Below, one piece after another: positions 49,640 through 62,420 of a stretch of 64,000 nucleotides of DNA. Position numbers and translations under genes: made by a program. A model generated the notes under the pieces. It had not been told where the DNA came from. It made no database searches and was given only the letters and a program-made list of their open reading frames with translations. Origin of the DNA: Camarhynchus parvulus (taxonomy: Eukaryota; Chordata; Aves; Passeriformes; Thraupidae). The stretch covers positions 59,953,994 through 60,017,993 of the forward strand of contig NC_044571.1 in NCBI RefSeq assembly GCF_901933205.1, in the 5' to 3' direction. Numbering within the stretch: position 1 is the stretch's first letter; each line of letters begins with the position of its first letter.

Positions 49640-49880
49640 TGTAGAGGATCAGGCCCTTACCTTGTATCTATATATGGATTTCCCATAGTGACCAGGTTAA
49701 TGGGATTTGCAATCTCCAGTTATAAAGATAACTGTTATAAAACATCTCCATACTTTGAGATGAGTAATGGAAGCAGGTCACTTTTAAACCTCACTGTTTA
49801 ATGTATTAAAGAGTGGTGGCTCTGATCCAAATTCAGCAGAAAGGTTCCTACTGATTTCAATGGGCTTTGAACTAGGGAAC
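49640..49880. repeat. Possible ancient amniote interspersed repeat
   Basis: GAGGATCAGGCCC at about 49644 and GGCTCTGATCCAAATTCAG at 49818 are related motifs in opposite orientation, and the latter is followed by CTGATTTCAATGGGCTTTGA. I recall such paired motifs from an old repeat common in turtles, crocodilians and birds. The core between them is not recognisable. Confidence 0.4.
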
Positions 49881-51359
49881 AGTCTTTAAAATGTTTTGTG
49901 CCTCCTGCTCAGATATGAGAAGCAAAAACTGAAGGGAGAGACTTTTTATTCCTTTAGTGTTTGGGATGACTCAGACACAGCAGACTGCTAGGAAATTGTA
50001 TTTATACCACAAGGACAACATTTATTGCAACTCCTTAGTCATCAGAGAGTGGCAAAATTCGGTTGTAAAGTCTGGTACAGGGTCACATTATGCAGCTTTT
50101 GGATTATTGATTTACTTATTTAAATATGGATTTTTAAGATTAATCTTATCTAGGAATTGAAGATTAAGGTGTTTCTAAGATGTGTTTAATCCAGAATGTT
50201 GTCATTAGTAGGTTATTTCAGTAACACCCATTGATTCCAAAAGCAGGGGAAGCAAATCATACTAATGAATCTGACATAACACTGTTGCCAGACACATGAA
50301 ATACCTACTGAGCATCAGGGATAAGAAACTTCCTCTGAAAATTTCCTAACAGAGAAACAATCCTCCTTTTTAATCATAATACTAATTCTGTTACTCAAAA
50401 AGAAAAGCTGCTACATTTTAACTCTCTTCAGCTCTTGGGCAGCTGCCCATCACTTTGGTGCCACATTCACATCTCCCCAGATGGATGTGCTACAAATCTT
50501 TGCACATCTGAAACCTTTAATTTAGTGGAGTGAGCTCAGCCTTTGGGCCATGTGCAGACTCAAGGATTTCTTAAAAAAATCCCTCCTGATTTTAATATGT
50601 ATTTGATATTGACAAAGAGCATTTTGGCTGTGTCATGCTGCGCTAATAGGCTGCAATGTTTCTTGGTCGGTCTGACATTCTGCTGCCCCTAGGTAGCGAA
50701 ATGCTGCGGTCTCTGAGGACAACCCTCAAAACTCCAAAGAGCTGGGTACTGACTCCCAGCAGGGCTTCCTTTATGTGAACTCAGCCAACCAACAACTCCA
50801 TGACTCCAGCAGATGTTTTTGGCCTTCAGACCAGTGGATGAATTTATCCATCTTCCCTCATTCCCTCAGCGATCTATCTGGCTGAAGCTAGCATGGTTAA
50901 ACCTGGCCCTGTGCCGAGGGCAATCAGGAATGAAGGGCTGGCCCGGTGAGGTTTTCCAGCATGTATCAGGCAGACTGTATTCAGGGGCAAAGGGTCCATG
51001 CTATATGAGTGCCTTAGAGCCTCTACCAGTGTTCTTTGCTCCCCACTGGGCTCTCTTTGATTGCAGGTTTTAAATATGTCATGTATTTCCAGATGCATTA
51101 TTTATGTTTGCTTGTGTTGTTGTGCAATTTGTGGCAGAGTGAGGGGTCTACTGGAAAGCAGCCCTTGGTTTAGCGGGCAGCCCTGTAGCAAAATATTAGT
51201 AGTACAGAAATCTGCTGCTCTAAGTGAAATTTGATTTAAACACAGATGACAGAAAGTATTCAAATATTTTTTTTAATGTTGGCTACATTCAAAAGGGGTT
51301 AACTAGAAGTACAGCTATTTCTAGTTTTTATCTTCTGTTCCTTGTTCTATCTTGCTTCT

Positions 51360-51425
51360 TTTTTCCCTTTCCCTTTCCCTTTCCCTTTCCCTTTCCCTTT
51401 CCCTTTCCCTTTCCCTTTCCCCTTC
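51360..51425 (+). repeat. (CCCTTT)n hexanucleotide repeat
   Basis: About ten near-perfect copies of the hexamer TTTCCC, in a larger pyrimidine-only tract that begins near 51345 and runs to about 51430. It is not the vertebrate telomere repeat, whose C-strand is CCCTAA. The repeat explains the PFPFPF protein frame across it. Confidence 0.95.
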
Positions 51426-52568
51426 CTTTTCATTATGCTTCATGATAGGAATGAGGACACAAGCTGTGGCTTGATCTGGTGATGCCTGAGCACTACCAAA
51501 TGGGGAGAAGTGCGGGGTGGCTGCTCATCCCTGTGGCAGTGGCTCAAATAAATAACTTTTTTCCAGCCAGTCTGGGTAGGAGGCTGTGTCTACTTGAGTC
51601 TAGACTCAGATACCAAGAGCTGTGTACACGCCAGCTGGAGTTTAGGCAGTACCCCTGCCATAAAACTGTAACTTCACTCCTTGCAGAAAATGAAGCAAAG
51701 CACAATCATCACCTGGTGTAATTTAGTGCCAGCTCGTGACACTGGTGTTTCACAGTCAGTCATCCCGGAGTTTATGGTTTCCAGCATAGCTAACTCTATT
51801 TGCATTCTGGTTTGATTTGCTCTGTTAAAAACGGATTCTTGATTTATGCCATACTGCCTCACAACCAGAGGAAGCATTTAACCAGGACTATCCTGACTTT
51901 AAAGAAATTTAGCTTCCAGAAGTGCATCCTTCATGTTGTATTCAAAATTGGAGCTTTTCCTTTCCCAGACCAAATAGTTTTAGGTAAATGCTTATTTATA
52001 CATTTGCATATAAGTTCCAGGAGTTTAGAAGCAAATGTGTACTTAAGGCCAGATAATTTGTGGTAGAACATGGTAGCTAGGCTTGAACTTAATACTTCTG
52101 TGGCTATGTCCAAGAATGATATCATTATTGGTGCAATTTAAGTTTTGGGATACCCTAAAGTGCTTTGTTTAGGAATTGGAACAATCTGTGAAGTTACAGG
52201 AGTGATAAGTGATCACTGCATGATCGTGACAATCTTTTTTTTACTTGGCTGACCATTAATTTGCCTTAACTACCACCTTTGTGCTCATCCTGCTCTGAAT
52301 GTTATGTATTGTATACTGAAATTTACCCTACTCATCTGTGTGACCACAAAAGGAATCCCCAGGGCCATCTTTAATTTCACAGTCAAATGCTCTACTTGAC
52401 TGGCAGCCTTGAAACCAGTGCGTATCCTACATTTTGGATCTCCTCTGTGGGAACAGTATTGAACAGCTAATTTAGCTATTTTACTTCGTACATGAATCCC
52501 AGCAGGAAGATTTGGGAGAGGTGGTGCTGGAGGAAGGACAGGGATTGGGAAAAATATATGCTCAAGAT

Positions 52569-52583
52569 TAAAAAAAAAAAAAA
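52569..52583 (+). repeat. Poly-A run
   Basis: About 15 A in a row within AT-rich sequence. No poly-A-tailed retrocopy was recognised upstream. Confidence 0.8.
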
Positions 52584-55500
52584 AGAAGATAGAGCAGGAC
52601 CCTTAATGTTTTTTTGAACAAGATGTAATCAGTTGCCATAATACTGTACTGTTTGTTTGACTTTTTTTCAATGTGGTTACTGTTACTTCATCCCTGAAAT
52701 GTTTCCAAGAGAAACAAGGGATTGTCCACAAGATAATCACCGCTGTGTCTGACTTCTCTGCATGTAGTATGGTGTGTCACTAAGAGAGAGGTATTATCTA
52801 CATGCAGCCTGTGAACAAAAATCAAGAATACTCACTGGGGATAAAACTTTAGGTGCAAATTGTTCTGCAAATGGATGGTTTCTCCAAAAAGAGTTCCTTG
52901 CTGCTCAGTAAAATAAGAAAATAAGCACTCTATCTTTTCCAGTTTTAGTATTGCAGAGCCAGCTCTGTTGAATGTGATGAAACCATCAACATCTTCAATC
53001 TCCTCAGTGGTAGCTTAGGAGAGGGCCAGCTCATGATTTTTGAACTGATATGCCTGCACAGTGGGCACCAAGTGCCCTTGTGAGGCTGAGCATGGTGAGC
53101 CTTGCTCCTGAGCTCTCAGAGGCAGCCAGATCCAGCCAGGGTCCCTGCAGGGCGCTGGGCCGTCCCCATGGCTCATTTAATTCCTGCCCTGCCGGCAGTA
53201 ACTGGCATGGGTGAATCTCCCATCTTATAGAACAAAAGGCAAAGTCCACCAATGCAGTATTCCCATTCTGAAATACAACCTTCTTCTCCTCAGGTGTAAA
53301 TCCACACTATGAAAATGGATGTTCTGAAACTGTCAGCCTTGAGATGAGGACAGTCCCCCAGCTTGGGTTGTCATCTGGAAGGGATTTCAATCTCTAAGAA
53401 ATACCAAGGATCTCACAAAAAGCTACAAAAGTAATCAGAGCCAGCTTTTGGGTGGGCGTGTTCACCTAGCACAGCACCCAGAGTAAACTTACATGAGCTT
53501 TTTTTTTATGTTTAGTTTGTATATTTACATTGGATCTATGCAGCCCAGCATAACAGGGAACCTAAATTTGGCCTGCTTCATGAAACATTCTTTCCTAACA
53601 GAGTTTTAAAATTATTTCTACAGTCACCAAGAAGAGGAAAGTACCTCTGGAGACATTCAGAAGATCGAGCTATCACCCAAATAAATTTCAAAACGGCAGG
53701 CTGGGTCGTAGCATATATTAATACATCAGCACTGGTTCAGGGGAATTTTTAAAAATTTTGATTCTCATTAACTAAATAACATGGAATCATGCTAGTCAGT
53801 TCATGCTTAAAAGTCCTTCCCTTCACATCAACAGTTTAATTGACTGTCAAATAATATACTTCTAGAACTAGATCTATTAGGCATCTTGTGTGTTTTGTTA
53901 ACATTTTGCCAAGAATTATTTATGTTTCAGCATCATGGAGGAACTTGCTTTTACAATCATAGTAGAAATAAGTGTAATGAGAGACGAGTAGCTGATGGGT
54001 CTGCTAGTAAAATCTACAGCTATTCAATGATTATTTTTTCAAAAACTGTGATGTTAGTATTAGAAAAAAAAATGGTACATTTTTGATATTTTTAATATTA
54101 CCTTACATGCTGGACATTGCCTTAAGTCCAGTGTGTAACAAGATGCCATTTACACCCAGTGCCAGGTCTTTGTATCTTCACCTTTTTGAGTAGGTTTTTG
54201 CTTCACAGCTGATCTCATCAGAACAAATTTCTGCTTTTTGTGCATCAGCTGGCAAAGTCTGAAAAGTGATGGCTGTTGGCCGCTAATGTAAAATCAGACA
54301 CGAGTTAGTTGTAATCAGTTCATAGATAATCAACTGCTTTAATAAATCCATATAAACTATGAAACTCAGTCTTCCAGTGTCAGAACACCTCGCAAAAATT
54401 TTTCTGTGACCCTTGATTTTATTAAATTTTCTATGGACCAGTGAAGAGGGTAATATGTTTGATGCATTTTATCCATGTCAGCACTTTTTGGATAGAATTG
54501 AATAATTACATACTCTCGTAGAGAAAATTTGCTTCTGTGCTATGAAAATGTCCTCACAAGCTGTTAATTCTGTGCAAAAATTGAGTGATGATAATTAGCA
54601 GAAGTGAGTAAAAAATAGCAAAAAGCAATTATGCAAATTAGCAAAAAAGCTTGTCAAAATGTTGCGTAGGTGCAGCAGCTTGGAAAGAAAGCCTTGACTT
54701 TGTTATTCCTTTTCTGTCCCATGACTTAAAATACAAGCCCTCTCTCCTACGTTGATGGGAAAAGCCAAAACATATGCTTTTCAGCTAACACAAAAACAAC
54801 ACACAAGGCACAATGTTATTGCAAGTGTAAAACTAAATGGAACTTTTCCATAAGCCATATTCAGAGCAGTGTCAATGGCCACAAGGCCAGCTTCAGCTTG
54901 CTTCTGGGGGTGTTGGAGCCCACACGGGCCAGCATCCAAACACAGGAGAAATACAATACAACAATGTTTTCGCCTCCTGATGCTTTTCATGAAACCACCA
55001 GAAGTCCTGCATCAGGAGCACAATGTATCAGCCTAGCTCAGGAGTTCAGGCTTGGGAAAACAGCTGGTAAAACAGCTTCATGCATCATGCCTTACGGAAC
55101 TTGACTGCTTTGCATTTCAAGAGGCATAATTACCTGTATTAAATATCACTGGTTAGAAGCTGCACTGAAAAAGAGCTGATATTCTGATGGGTTGTTGAGG
55201 CAGGGACAAGATGAATAATTTTCAGCATTTTGACAAAAAATAATTGTGTGATTTAGTACCTCAAATTGCATTCTTCAGAGTGACTGTGTGAAACTGGTGT
55301 TCCTCACCCAATGTACTTATCCTCAATGTGAATTTAGTCATTGTTGCCTTTATTAATAAAAATAAATGTTTGACAGTTTTACATGTAGAAACTCTGCTGA
55401 GCCAGAACCGAATGAGGAGGGAGAGCTGAAGGCTTTTGGATTAATTGTCTGTCAGAAGCACTGTTAAATAAGCAATGACTGACAGTGTCTCAGCCCTTCA

Positions 55501-55814
55501 CCTACAGGCAGAATACTCACATCCTCAGGTGACATCCTGTGGAATAGGAGCAAGGAGCATTTCCCCTGTAACATTGCTGCTAGTGGTGTTAATCAGCAAG
55601 CCAGGAAAAACATGGCTTGGCTTTTGAGTCCTCAGATATGTTGACAGAGCTGACAGTTAAGAGTTCTCTCTTTTTTTAACTTGTGAAACACGTGTGTTTT
55701 ACCTGGAATTACTGAGTCACGACAAATATGGAAAAACCGCTCCCATGCCATTTCCCAGAGATGAGCGGTCATTTAATAACCGCATGTTTATACAATATTT
55801 GTTTCCACTGTCCA

Positions 55815-56060
55815 TGTTAGAGCCTCAAAGCACTTTGCAAATGTTAATACAACTATTCATAATCCTTTCTAGCTAAGTAATTTATTTCCGCTTTATTGGC
55901 CGGAGCCATGAAGACACCGCTAATAGCATTTATCTGTTACATGAGGACTTCTGAGCTGTGGCTTTCCATGTTCTTTGAAAAAGGAAAAACAAACAAACCC
56001 CAGAGCTTGTTTTTATTAAGCCTGTTTTACAGATGAAGATATAAGGCTTTCAAAAGAACA
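55815..56060 (+). repeat. Ancient L2/L3/MIR-type repeat relic
   Basis: CCTCAAAGCACTTTGCAAAT and GTTAATACAACTATTCATAA at 55820-55865 resemble the old block AAAGCACTTTGCAAATGTTAACTAATTAATCC. CCTGTTTTACAGATGAAGAT at 56021 resembles the following block CCCATTTTACAGATGAGGAA. Between them about 150 bp is diverged or inserted. The order and orientation are right for one element. Confidence 0.5.
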
Positions 56061-56432
56061 AGGACTGACTGATGGATGTACAACCAATGATATATGATAT
56101 ATATGCTTTGTTCATGCAGCATGTTCATCGTGCAAATTGTTTTCACTGGTCATGGGGGATTTCTGGGGTAGTGGGAAGAAACGGAGGGCCAGTGGAGGAA
56201 AAGCAGCCCTCCTGTGGCTATGTCAGTGTAGTTTTTTCAGGCTGCTTCCACTGCTTGTTCAATGAGCACATCCCAAAGTAGACAGTCCCATGTATGTCCT
56301 CATGGTGGGCTGTTGCACACATTCTCATTGCAGTGAAAGCCCCCGTGCATTGCACTTTTGTGCTATAGGGCCTCTGGCACTGACAAAGACTTGCACCAAT
56401 TTCTTCAGGGCTGATTTGCTTCCAAAATATAC

Positions 56433-56512
<80 letters not shown>

Positions 56513-57313
56513 GCACACACACACACATATATATAGATATAAATATAAATAAATAAATAAATATATATACATATGAAAAATAATATATGCATGTACTTCT
56601 TTCTCCAAAGGCTTTGGGAGTAGGATTTCTTGGTGGACATGGGAAATTCCCTCCAACTTTCCATCTTTTGGCTCTAGTTGGAGGGCCTTCCCTTTGGGGA
56701 TGGTCCATAGAGCTGGTTTGGGATCTGTAGCATTCACCACAAGCCCAAGCACAGCCCAAAAAACCGCAGAAGACAGGTGTGGGGGCACAGCTCTTGGACT
56801 GAGGGATTGTAAGCAGGGGACTTTGGTCACTGAAGATTTTACCTCAGGCATTGAGTCAGAGGAAAAGTCCCTCACCATCAAATGACACAGACTTTATTCC
56901 TGGCAGGAGGCAAGAAATATTGTTGTCTTGAACAACATCATTGTTATTCTAGGCTGTTGGCAATGACCAGGTTTTTGAGCCAATGTCTTTGGTGCCCTGT
57001 TGTGGGCTAGACAGCACCTGAAGCACCAGTCAGAGAAGGCTTTGCCTCCCCATTTTGAACTGCTCTCAGCAATCTCTGTGATACGTAACTGAATTATCAA
57101 TTTTTTTCTAAATTATGATATGCAGAAGTGGGTTCTCACCAATACCCATTCTTGCCGTACTTTTGCCTACATTGACAAAGATTGTCAATGCCTTTTGGAG
57201 AAAATAAACTCTAATGAGTGTGTATGGTTCATTTTCTTCACCATCTGTAAGGTATTTTGACTTCAAGAGCATCGCTGTGTAGGTATGCTTTGATCCTCTT
57301 ACACTCTCTAAAC
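56061..57313. other. Intergenic sequence around a microsatellite
   Basis: No exon was recognised. The region is dominated by the TATATG/CA/TAAA microsatellite at 56428-56576, which produces long YTYTYT and HIHIHI frames on the minus strand that are not genes. Confidence 0.5.
56428..56576 (+). repeat. Compound microsatellite (TATATG)n-(CA)n-(AAAT)n
   Basis: About 13 copies of a GTATAT hexamer are followed by a short CA run, then TA/GATA and AAAT repeats. The copies are nearly identical, so length variation between individuals is likely. Confidence 0.95.
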
Positions 57314-57600
57314 TCACAGAATCACAGAATGATTTGGGTTGGAGGGCACCTTAAAGATCACCTGGTTCCAACTTCCCTGCCGTGGGTAGGGACACCTTCC
57401 ACAGACCAGGTTGCTCAGGGTCCCATCCCACCTGCCTAGGAACACTTCCAGGGATGGGGCACTTACAGCTTCTCTGGGCAACCTGTGCCAGTGCCTCAGC
57501 ACCCTCTGGGTAATTTTTTTTTCCTAATAGCTAATATAAATCACATCTTCCTTCTTTTAAAATGGTTCTCTCTTGTCCCATCACTGTCTGCCTGTGTAAA
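57314..57600 (-). mobile_element. CR1 LINE, 5'-truncated 3' end (antisense)
   Basis: Reverse-complement CR1 beginning TCACAGAATCACAGAATGAT, then TTTGGGTTGGAGGGCACCTT, AAAGATCACCTGGTTCCAAC, GGACACCTTCCACAGACCAG, CCAGGGATGGGGCACTTACA and GGCAACCTGTGCCAGTGCCT. The 3' end is well preserved, so it is probably the youngest CR1 in the window. Homology fades after CTTGTCCCATCACTGTCTGC. Confidence 0.92.
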
Positions 57601-60600
57601 ACATAATTCATTAGATGCCAGGAGAAATTCTCTCTTAAAATTTATGCTCTACTCAATGATTTTCATAAAGGGAGGCTGCATTAGCTACTCTCTATGTGCT
57701 GGAGAACCATGACAAGCAGTCTTGAGACTGAAATATCTCAGGCCCCTGGTTTCACCCTAGCATATTTCAAATGACACTGTCTCACAGCTGTTGCCTAAAA
57801 GAGAATTCAAGAGATGGCCCTTCAATTATTACCTGTCAGAAAGAGCTGATAGGTTTGGATCCAGGATATCTTCACAGAATCAGCCCTCCACCGTGGGTCT
57901 ATGAGTCAATGAACTTTAAATACAATTACTGGATTTTAGGCTCATGGTCTGTGAAAGTGGTGTCAGAAATGTACAGAGAAATACCAAGGCTCCTGATTGC
58001 AAAGTTCACATGACACTGGTAAATCTCCATTCAAAAAAAACCCTCAAAAATGTAGGAAGAGACACAGATGAGTTTTTCAAATCATGATACACTTTTAATA
58101 TAGATTTATTAATTGCAGTTTTAGGTTTATACAACCAAAGTCTACAGATGTAAACAGAGGTGTCATAATAGAAGTGGAAAGTAGTCCATTGGCAAGATCT
58201 TCACAGACAACTTTTATTCCTGCCTGTAGTAGATTTTCAAGAATATTTTCACTTGCCAAAAATTCCCACAAGATGGCAGTGCTCAGTTCATTAACAAGCA
58301 AAAGCAAAATAACTATTTTGCTGTACAGCGAAAATGAAATATAGAAAAAAAATCACACACAAGATCAGTGGCTTCTTAACCCTTTCTGCCCATCCTACAC
58401 TAAGACAGTTTCTCAGTAAAGAGCGCAAGAATGTGCTTGTAAAATCCACAGTGAATATCCACAACCCTGAAGAACAGCCAAATCTTGCTTTGTTACCCAG
58501 ATACACAGAAGTGTTTTGCTTAGCAAGCTAATCTTATGAACAGTGAGAGAAAATGAAACCTGAATTCATCCCAATTTTTAATATATATTTTACATATCTA
58601 TATATTTTCCATCTCTGCCTGAGGCTCAGAGCTTCCAAGATTACACATACCCAAACTGCAGGATTTTTTTTAGTGTTTCCAAACAGTGTGTAAGATAACA
58701 AATAGACAGGCTTAGCCTCCTCTAAGGTTCTATTTCTGCTTGTTTGGAAATACAGCAAATGCAAAGATTTCCTGCATCATTGCAGTGCAGTATTGTATTA
58801 TGGCATTTTTAAAGAGACTGTTTTTTCTTAATGAATTTTCCCACTGAGTGCACAACATCTCTACTTGAAAACATCTTCATTATTTAGCTTGAGAGCCGTT
58901 CAGAGCGTGCCAAGTCACATATCTAAAAATAGAGAGTATGACTTCTCCTTGTTCAGAGCATCATTTCATAGATGCAGCTAATCAACTGCTGAGAAAACAA
59001 CTCAGTCCAGGTTCCTGGACATCCAGGCTTCTACCCAAACATCAATGCTCAGCTTTAGTTTCCCACTTTTTGGGTTATACTCAGTGGCAGGGAGAGGAAC
59101 AGAGGAGCCAGCAAACCTCCTGCTTGTTTCTGTGTTCAAAGGACACAGCTTCAACACTGCCTGGCTGAAATGATGCTGCCCTATAAAACTGTGCCACCGT
59201 GCCCCATTCCCTGCCTGTGGTGTGCCCAAGACCAAGAAGGGTAGGCCAGTCCCTTTCTTGTAGGCACAGCCACAAGCTGAGTCAGGCAACTGGCACATCT
59301 CATGCTTTCATCAGCATCAGTGTGAAGCCATCCAGGGACCATAGCAGGGTCTCCCGAAAAGAATGGGACTGTGGTTTTGGGGAAAAAAACAACCCAAACC
59401 ACAAACCCAATATATAATGGCTACAGGTACTCAGAGATTTCTGCCTGGTGCCAGGGGGAAAGAGGGGGCAAAACCATATGACAAAGTCCCAAAAGAGGTG
59501 AGATTTCCTGGGTGAACATGCCCAAGTGTGTGTGGGCATCCTTGCCTTCTGGAAGGACAGAGGGTAAGGTATTCCTGGGCCTCCAAGATACTTCCAGAGA
59601 CAAAAACATCTAGCTACCAAATGATGACTTCCCTTAACTGGAAACACAGTCCTGGGAAGCAAGAAAATGCCCTTCCTCAGTTGCTCCCCTCACTGCAGTC
59701 CCCACCTGGCAGTGGGCTGCAGCTATCAGGACAGTGAGCTATTTTTCCCAAAGTTCTCAGCTTTTCCCAGCCTTTTCCTCCTGGCAGGAAGCCACCACCT
59801 TCAATCTTCAGGCAGATGTGGTAGCCAGGCCTTCTTGCAGGCAGAGGCTGCTGCCCTCAGCCCCATCCTTGCAGGGTGCAAATGCTCCCTCTGACTGTAG
59901 CAGCCTCTTCTCAGTGCCAGAACAGAATTTGGGCAGATGTTGAGCCAGCATCCTGGCAGAGGATTTCTCCAAATTATTTAACTTCTGTGCTACCTGGCTT
60001 TGCAGTAGATCCCAGCTCTTCGCAGGTGCAGAAAGAGGCCAGGAATGTGCTGCTCCCCTTTGCTGCACAATAGTTTGGAACCAGGAGTAGACAGATGCCA
60101 TGAGAGCTGCATCGAGATCCAAAACCTTGCATCTTTGAGTGATTAAAATAACTCTTTTTTATGCTGGAGCAGACAAATGGTGCATCTGGAACAACATGAA
60201 AATATTTGTTTGTCCTTTCTATTTTTGCTGTGATGGTTAAAATAAAAATAGCTCCCAAAACAAAAATATATTGTTTAAAAATCCTACCAGACCTCCAACT
60301 TTTTCTTCAGTTCTATTAAACACATTTTTTCTCACAGCATATTTATTGTTTTATTTAGATTTATTCAAAATTATCATGTTATTTCAGTTTGCCAAAAAGA
60401 AATAATAAAAAAGAGGAATTGAGTCACCTGGCATACCTACAGAACATTGGCAAAGTAGTAACAGATTCTAAACAACTGTTCCAAAGTCAGCACCTGCTGC
60501 TGTGAGTTTGGTATTATTGTTTTTGCTGATACTTCTATTTATCATGGTTTGTTGAATCAGACGTTGCCATTTGGGAAGGTCTCTAGTTAACAAGACCACT

Positions 60601-62194
60601 CTTAATCAATCACAGCATTTTTCCAGCAGATTTATTCCTTATGGCAAGATGTGCAGTTGCACAGAATGTTCACTGTGTGCAGGATCAGAGCTGAATGAAT
60701 GTAACAGTTCCCCAGCCCTCCAAGCAATAATACCAAATGACACCGATAATGCAGTTCCTCATTAAGAAAATGCAATGACAGATTAACTCTTCACTCCATC
60801 GCATCTGAAATCACCCACATTCCCACAGGACATCTGAGTATTTCCTTTTATCCTTGCCAAAATTGTACAGTGGGAAGGGAATGAGGCTGTCTCCCACAGG
60901 CTGCTTGGTGATGTTGGCAGTGTTTTACATGAGAGGCTGTGCCATGGTGGCTCGTGCTGCAGTACTGCTCTGCTCGTAGGGTGGGATTAGGAGGCTCATT
61001 TTTGCATGGACAAAGGGAACCTGAGGACCCACCCACTGCTTAGAAGCAACACAGCAAATCACTGCTGGGATAAATGGAAGCTGAATTTGAGGGAGCACAC
61101 AGTGTCAATCTCTGTTGTGGAGTTTTAGTACTGCTTGATTGGGCTGTGTGGAAAGGTGCTGAGCTTGTCTGGAAAATCCATGACCACACAGAGGACATGA
61201 AACCTAGAGAGTAAATTGTGGTTTTTACCATTGTAGGTAAGTGTGGCATGAAATTAATTGTTTAAAAATTGCACCTTGCCTCAAGAGTGGTTATTCAGGT
61301 ATGACATTCTTCACTAGATTTATGGCCAGATGATGTACTTGGAGGTGGTGGTTCAGGAGTGTGCCTTGCTATAAGCCCTCTCCCACAGCCATAGCTTACA
61401 CTGTGCTTGTGTAATAGCTGAAGCTTATGTGAGGTAAAGATGATGTGGTTCAGCTCCCCTTCCCCTGCCCTTTAATGACCTTTCCCACACATTTCCAGTG
61501 CTGGTACCACTGAGCGAGAACAGAGGCAAGTCAGTGCAGGAAGCTGATATAACCAAAATCTGACCTGACATGGTTGGGTGGAAACTTCTGCTGTCAAGAA
61601 ACCCCCTACGTCATTATTTTATGGCTTGTTTCTCTTAAGCAGTAGCACAAGCCACAAACATGGCTTTGCAAGACTTCCCCCTCCTCTGTCCCTTCTGTAC
61701 CAGTCCTTCTTTGCCTTGGGGTGGCTGAACTGTCATGACACAGCCCAGATCCTAGGTTTAGCCTTACTGCCAGCTTCCAAATCTCTAAACTCATTTTTCC
61801 CTACTCTACTGAAAGACCTAAGCTGATATTGAAGCCAATCTGTGGAAATCCTAAAAGGAGCATAAAAGGAAGAAAATAAAGAAGACCTTAATGAATGCAG
61901 GGAAATGTGATTCAGTTGTAAGTTACTTGTCTAGGGATGTCCTAACATTTTATATCAAATGAGTTTCTTTTTACTGAACCAATTCTTTTCCAATTACTGT
62001 TCTCTGTATAGTACTAGGAAATCTCCACTTCTCTCATTGATCCTAACTATTCACAATCACTCTTCTCTTCTTTCCCTTCTTAAAAAGTGTTTTTATTCAA
62101 GGCAACACTGCTCCTCCTAAACCTAAATGTTCAGAGCATCATCACCAAATTCCCAGTTTGCTACTTTTGGCCATGCTTCAGCAGAAGTCAAATT
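57601..62194. other. Intergenic sequence with no recognised gene
   Basis: No exon or repeat was recognised with confidence. A GC-richer stretch at about 59000-60120 has overlapping ORFs on both strands (up to 120 codons) that do not look like proteins. A MEF2-like CTAAAAATAG occurs at about 58922. Confidence 0.5.
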
Positions 62195-62420
62195 GTGGGG
62201 CAAGGGATAACTCTTCACTGAGGAGGTGGTCAGTCTCTGGAACAGGCTCTCCAGGGAAGTGGTCACAACACTGAATTCCAAATTTAGGGAGTGTCTGGAT
62301 GATGCTCTGAGTTGTATGGTTTAGTTTTAAGTAGTCCTAACTACCAGCAGAGAGCTGGGCTTGATGATCCCTACGGGTGCCTTTTAAGTCAAGATATTCT
62401 GTGATTCTGTTTCTATGAAC
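62195..62420 (+). mobile_element. CR1 LINE 3' end (sense, different subfamily)
   Basis: The blocks TCTTCACTGAGGAGGTGGTC, TCTCTGGAACAGGCTCTCCA, GGGAAGTGGTCACAACACTG, GTCTGGATGATGCTCTGAGT and TTGATGATCCCTACGGGTGC precede the tail GATATTCTGTGATTCTGTTT. The layout is a short CR1 3' end of a subfamily distinct from the elements at 14.8 and 31.4 kb. It is moderately diverged. Confidence 0.85.

Larger units (their letters stand above)
49881..55814. other. Intergenic sequence with no recognised gene
   Basis: About 5.9 kb without recognisable exons. It holds the CCCTTT simple repeat at 51360-51425, a poly-A run at about 52569-52583, a GC-richer patch at 53080-53220, and a conserved-looking AT-rich stretch at 54240-54690 with an octamer motif. 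Confidence 0.5.

Noticed and set aside
51357..51425. Interstitial telomere repeat
   Set aside because: The unit is CCCTTT, not CCCTAA, so it is an ordinary hexanucleotide repeat.
56218..56881. Three minus-strand ORFs of 144 to 158 codons with YTYTYT or HIHIHI runs
   Set aside because: The frames stay open because of the TATATG microsatellite and have no protein-like flanks.
59002..60122. Dense overlapping ORFs in a GC-richer stretch
   Set aside because: Frames occur on both strands with no recognisable domain or consistent splice sites.
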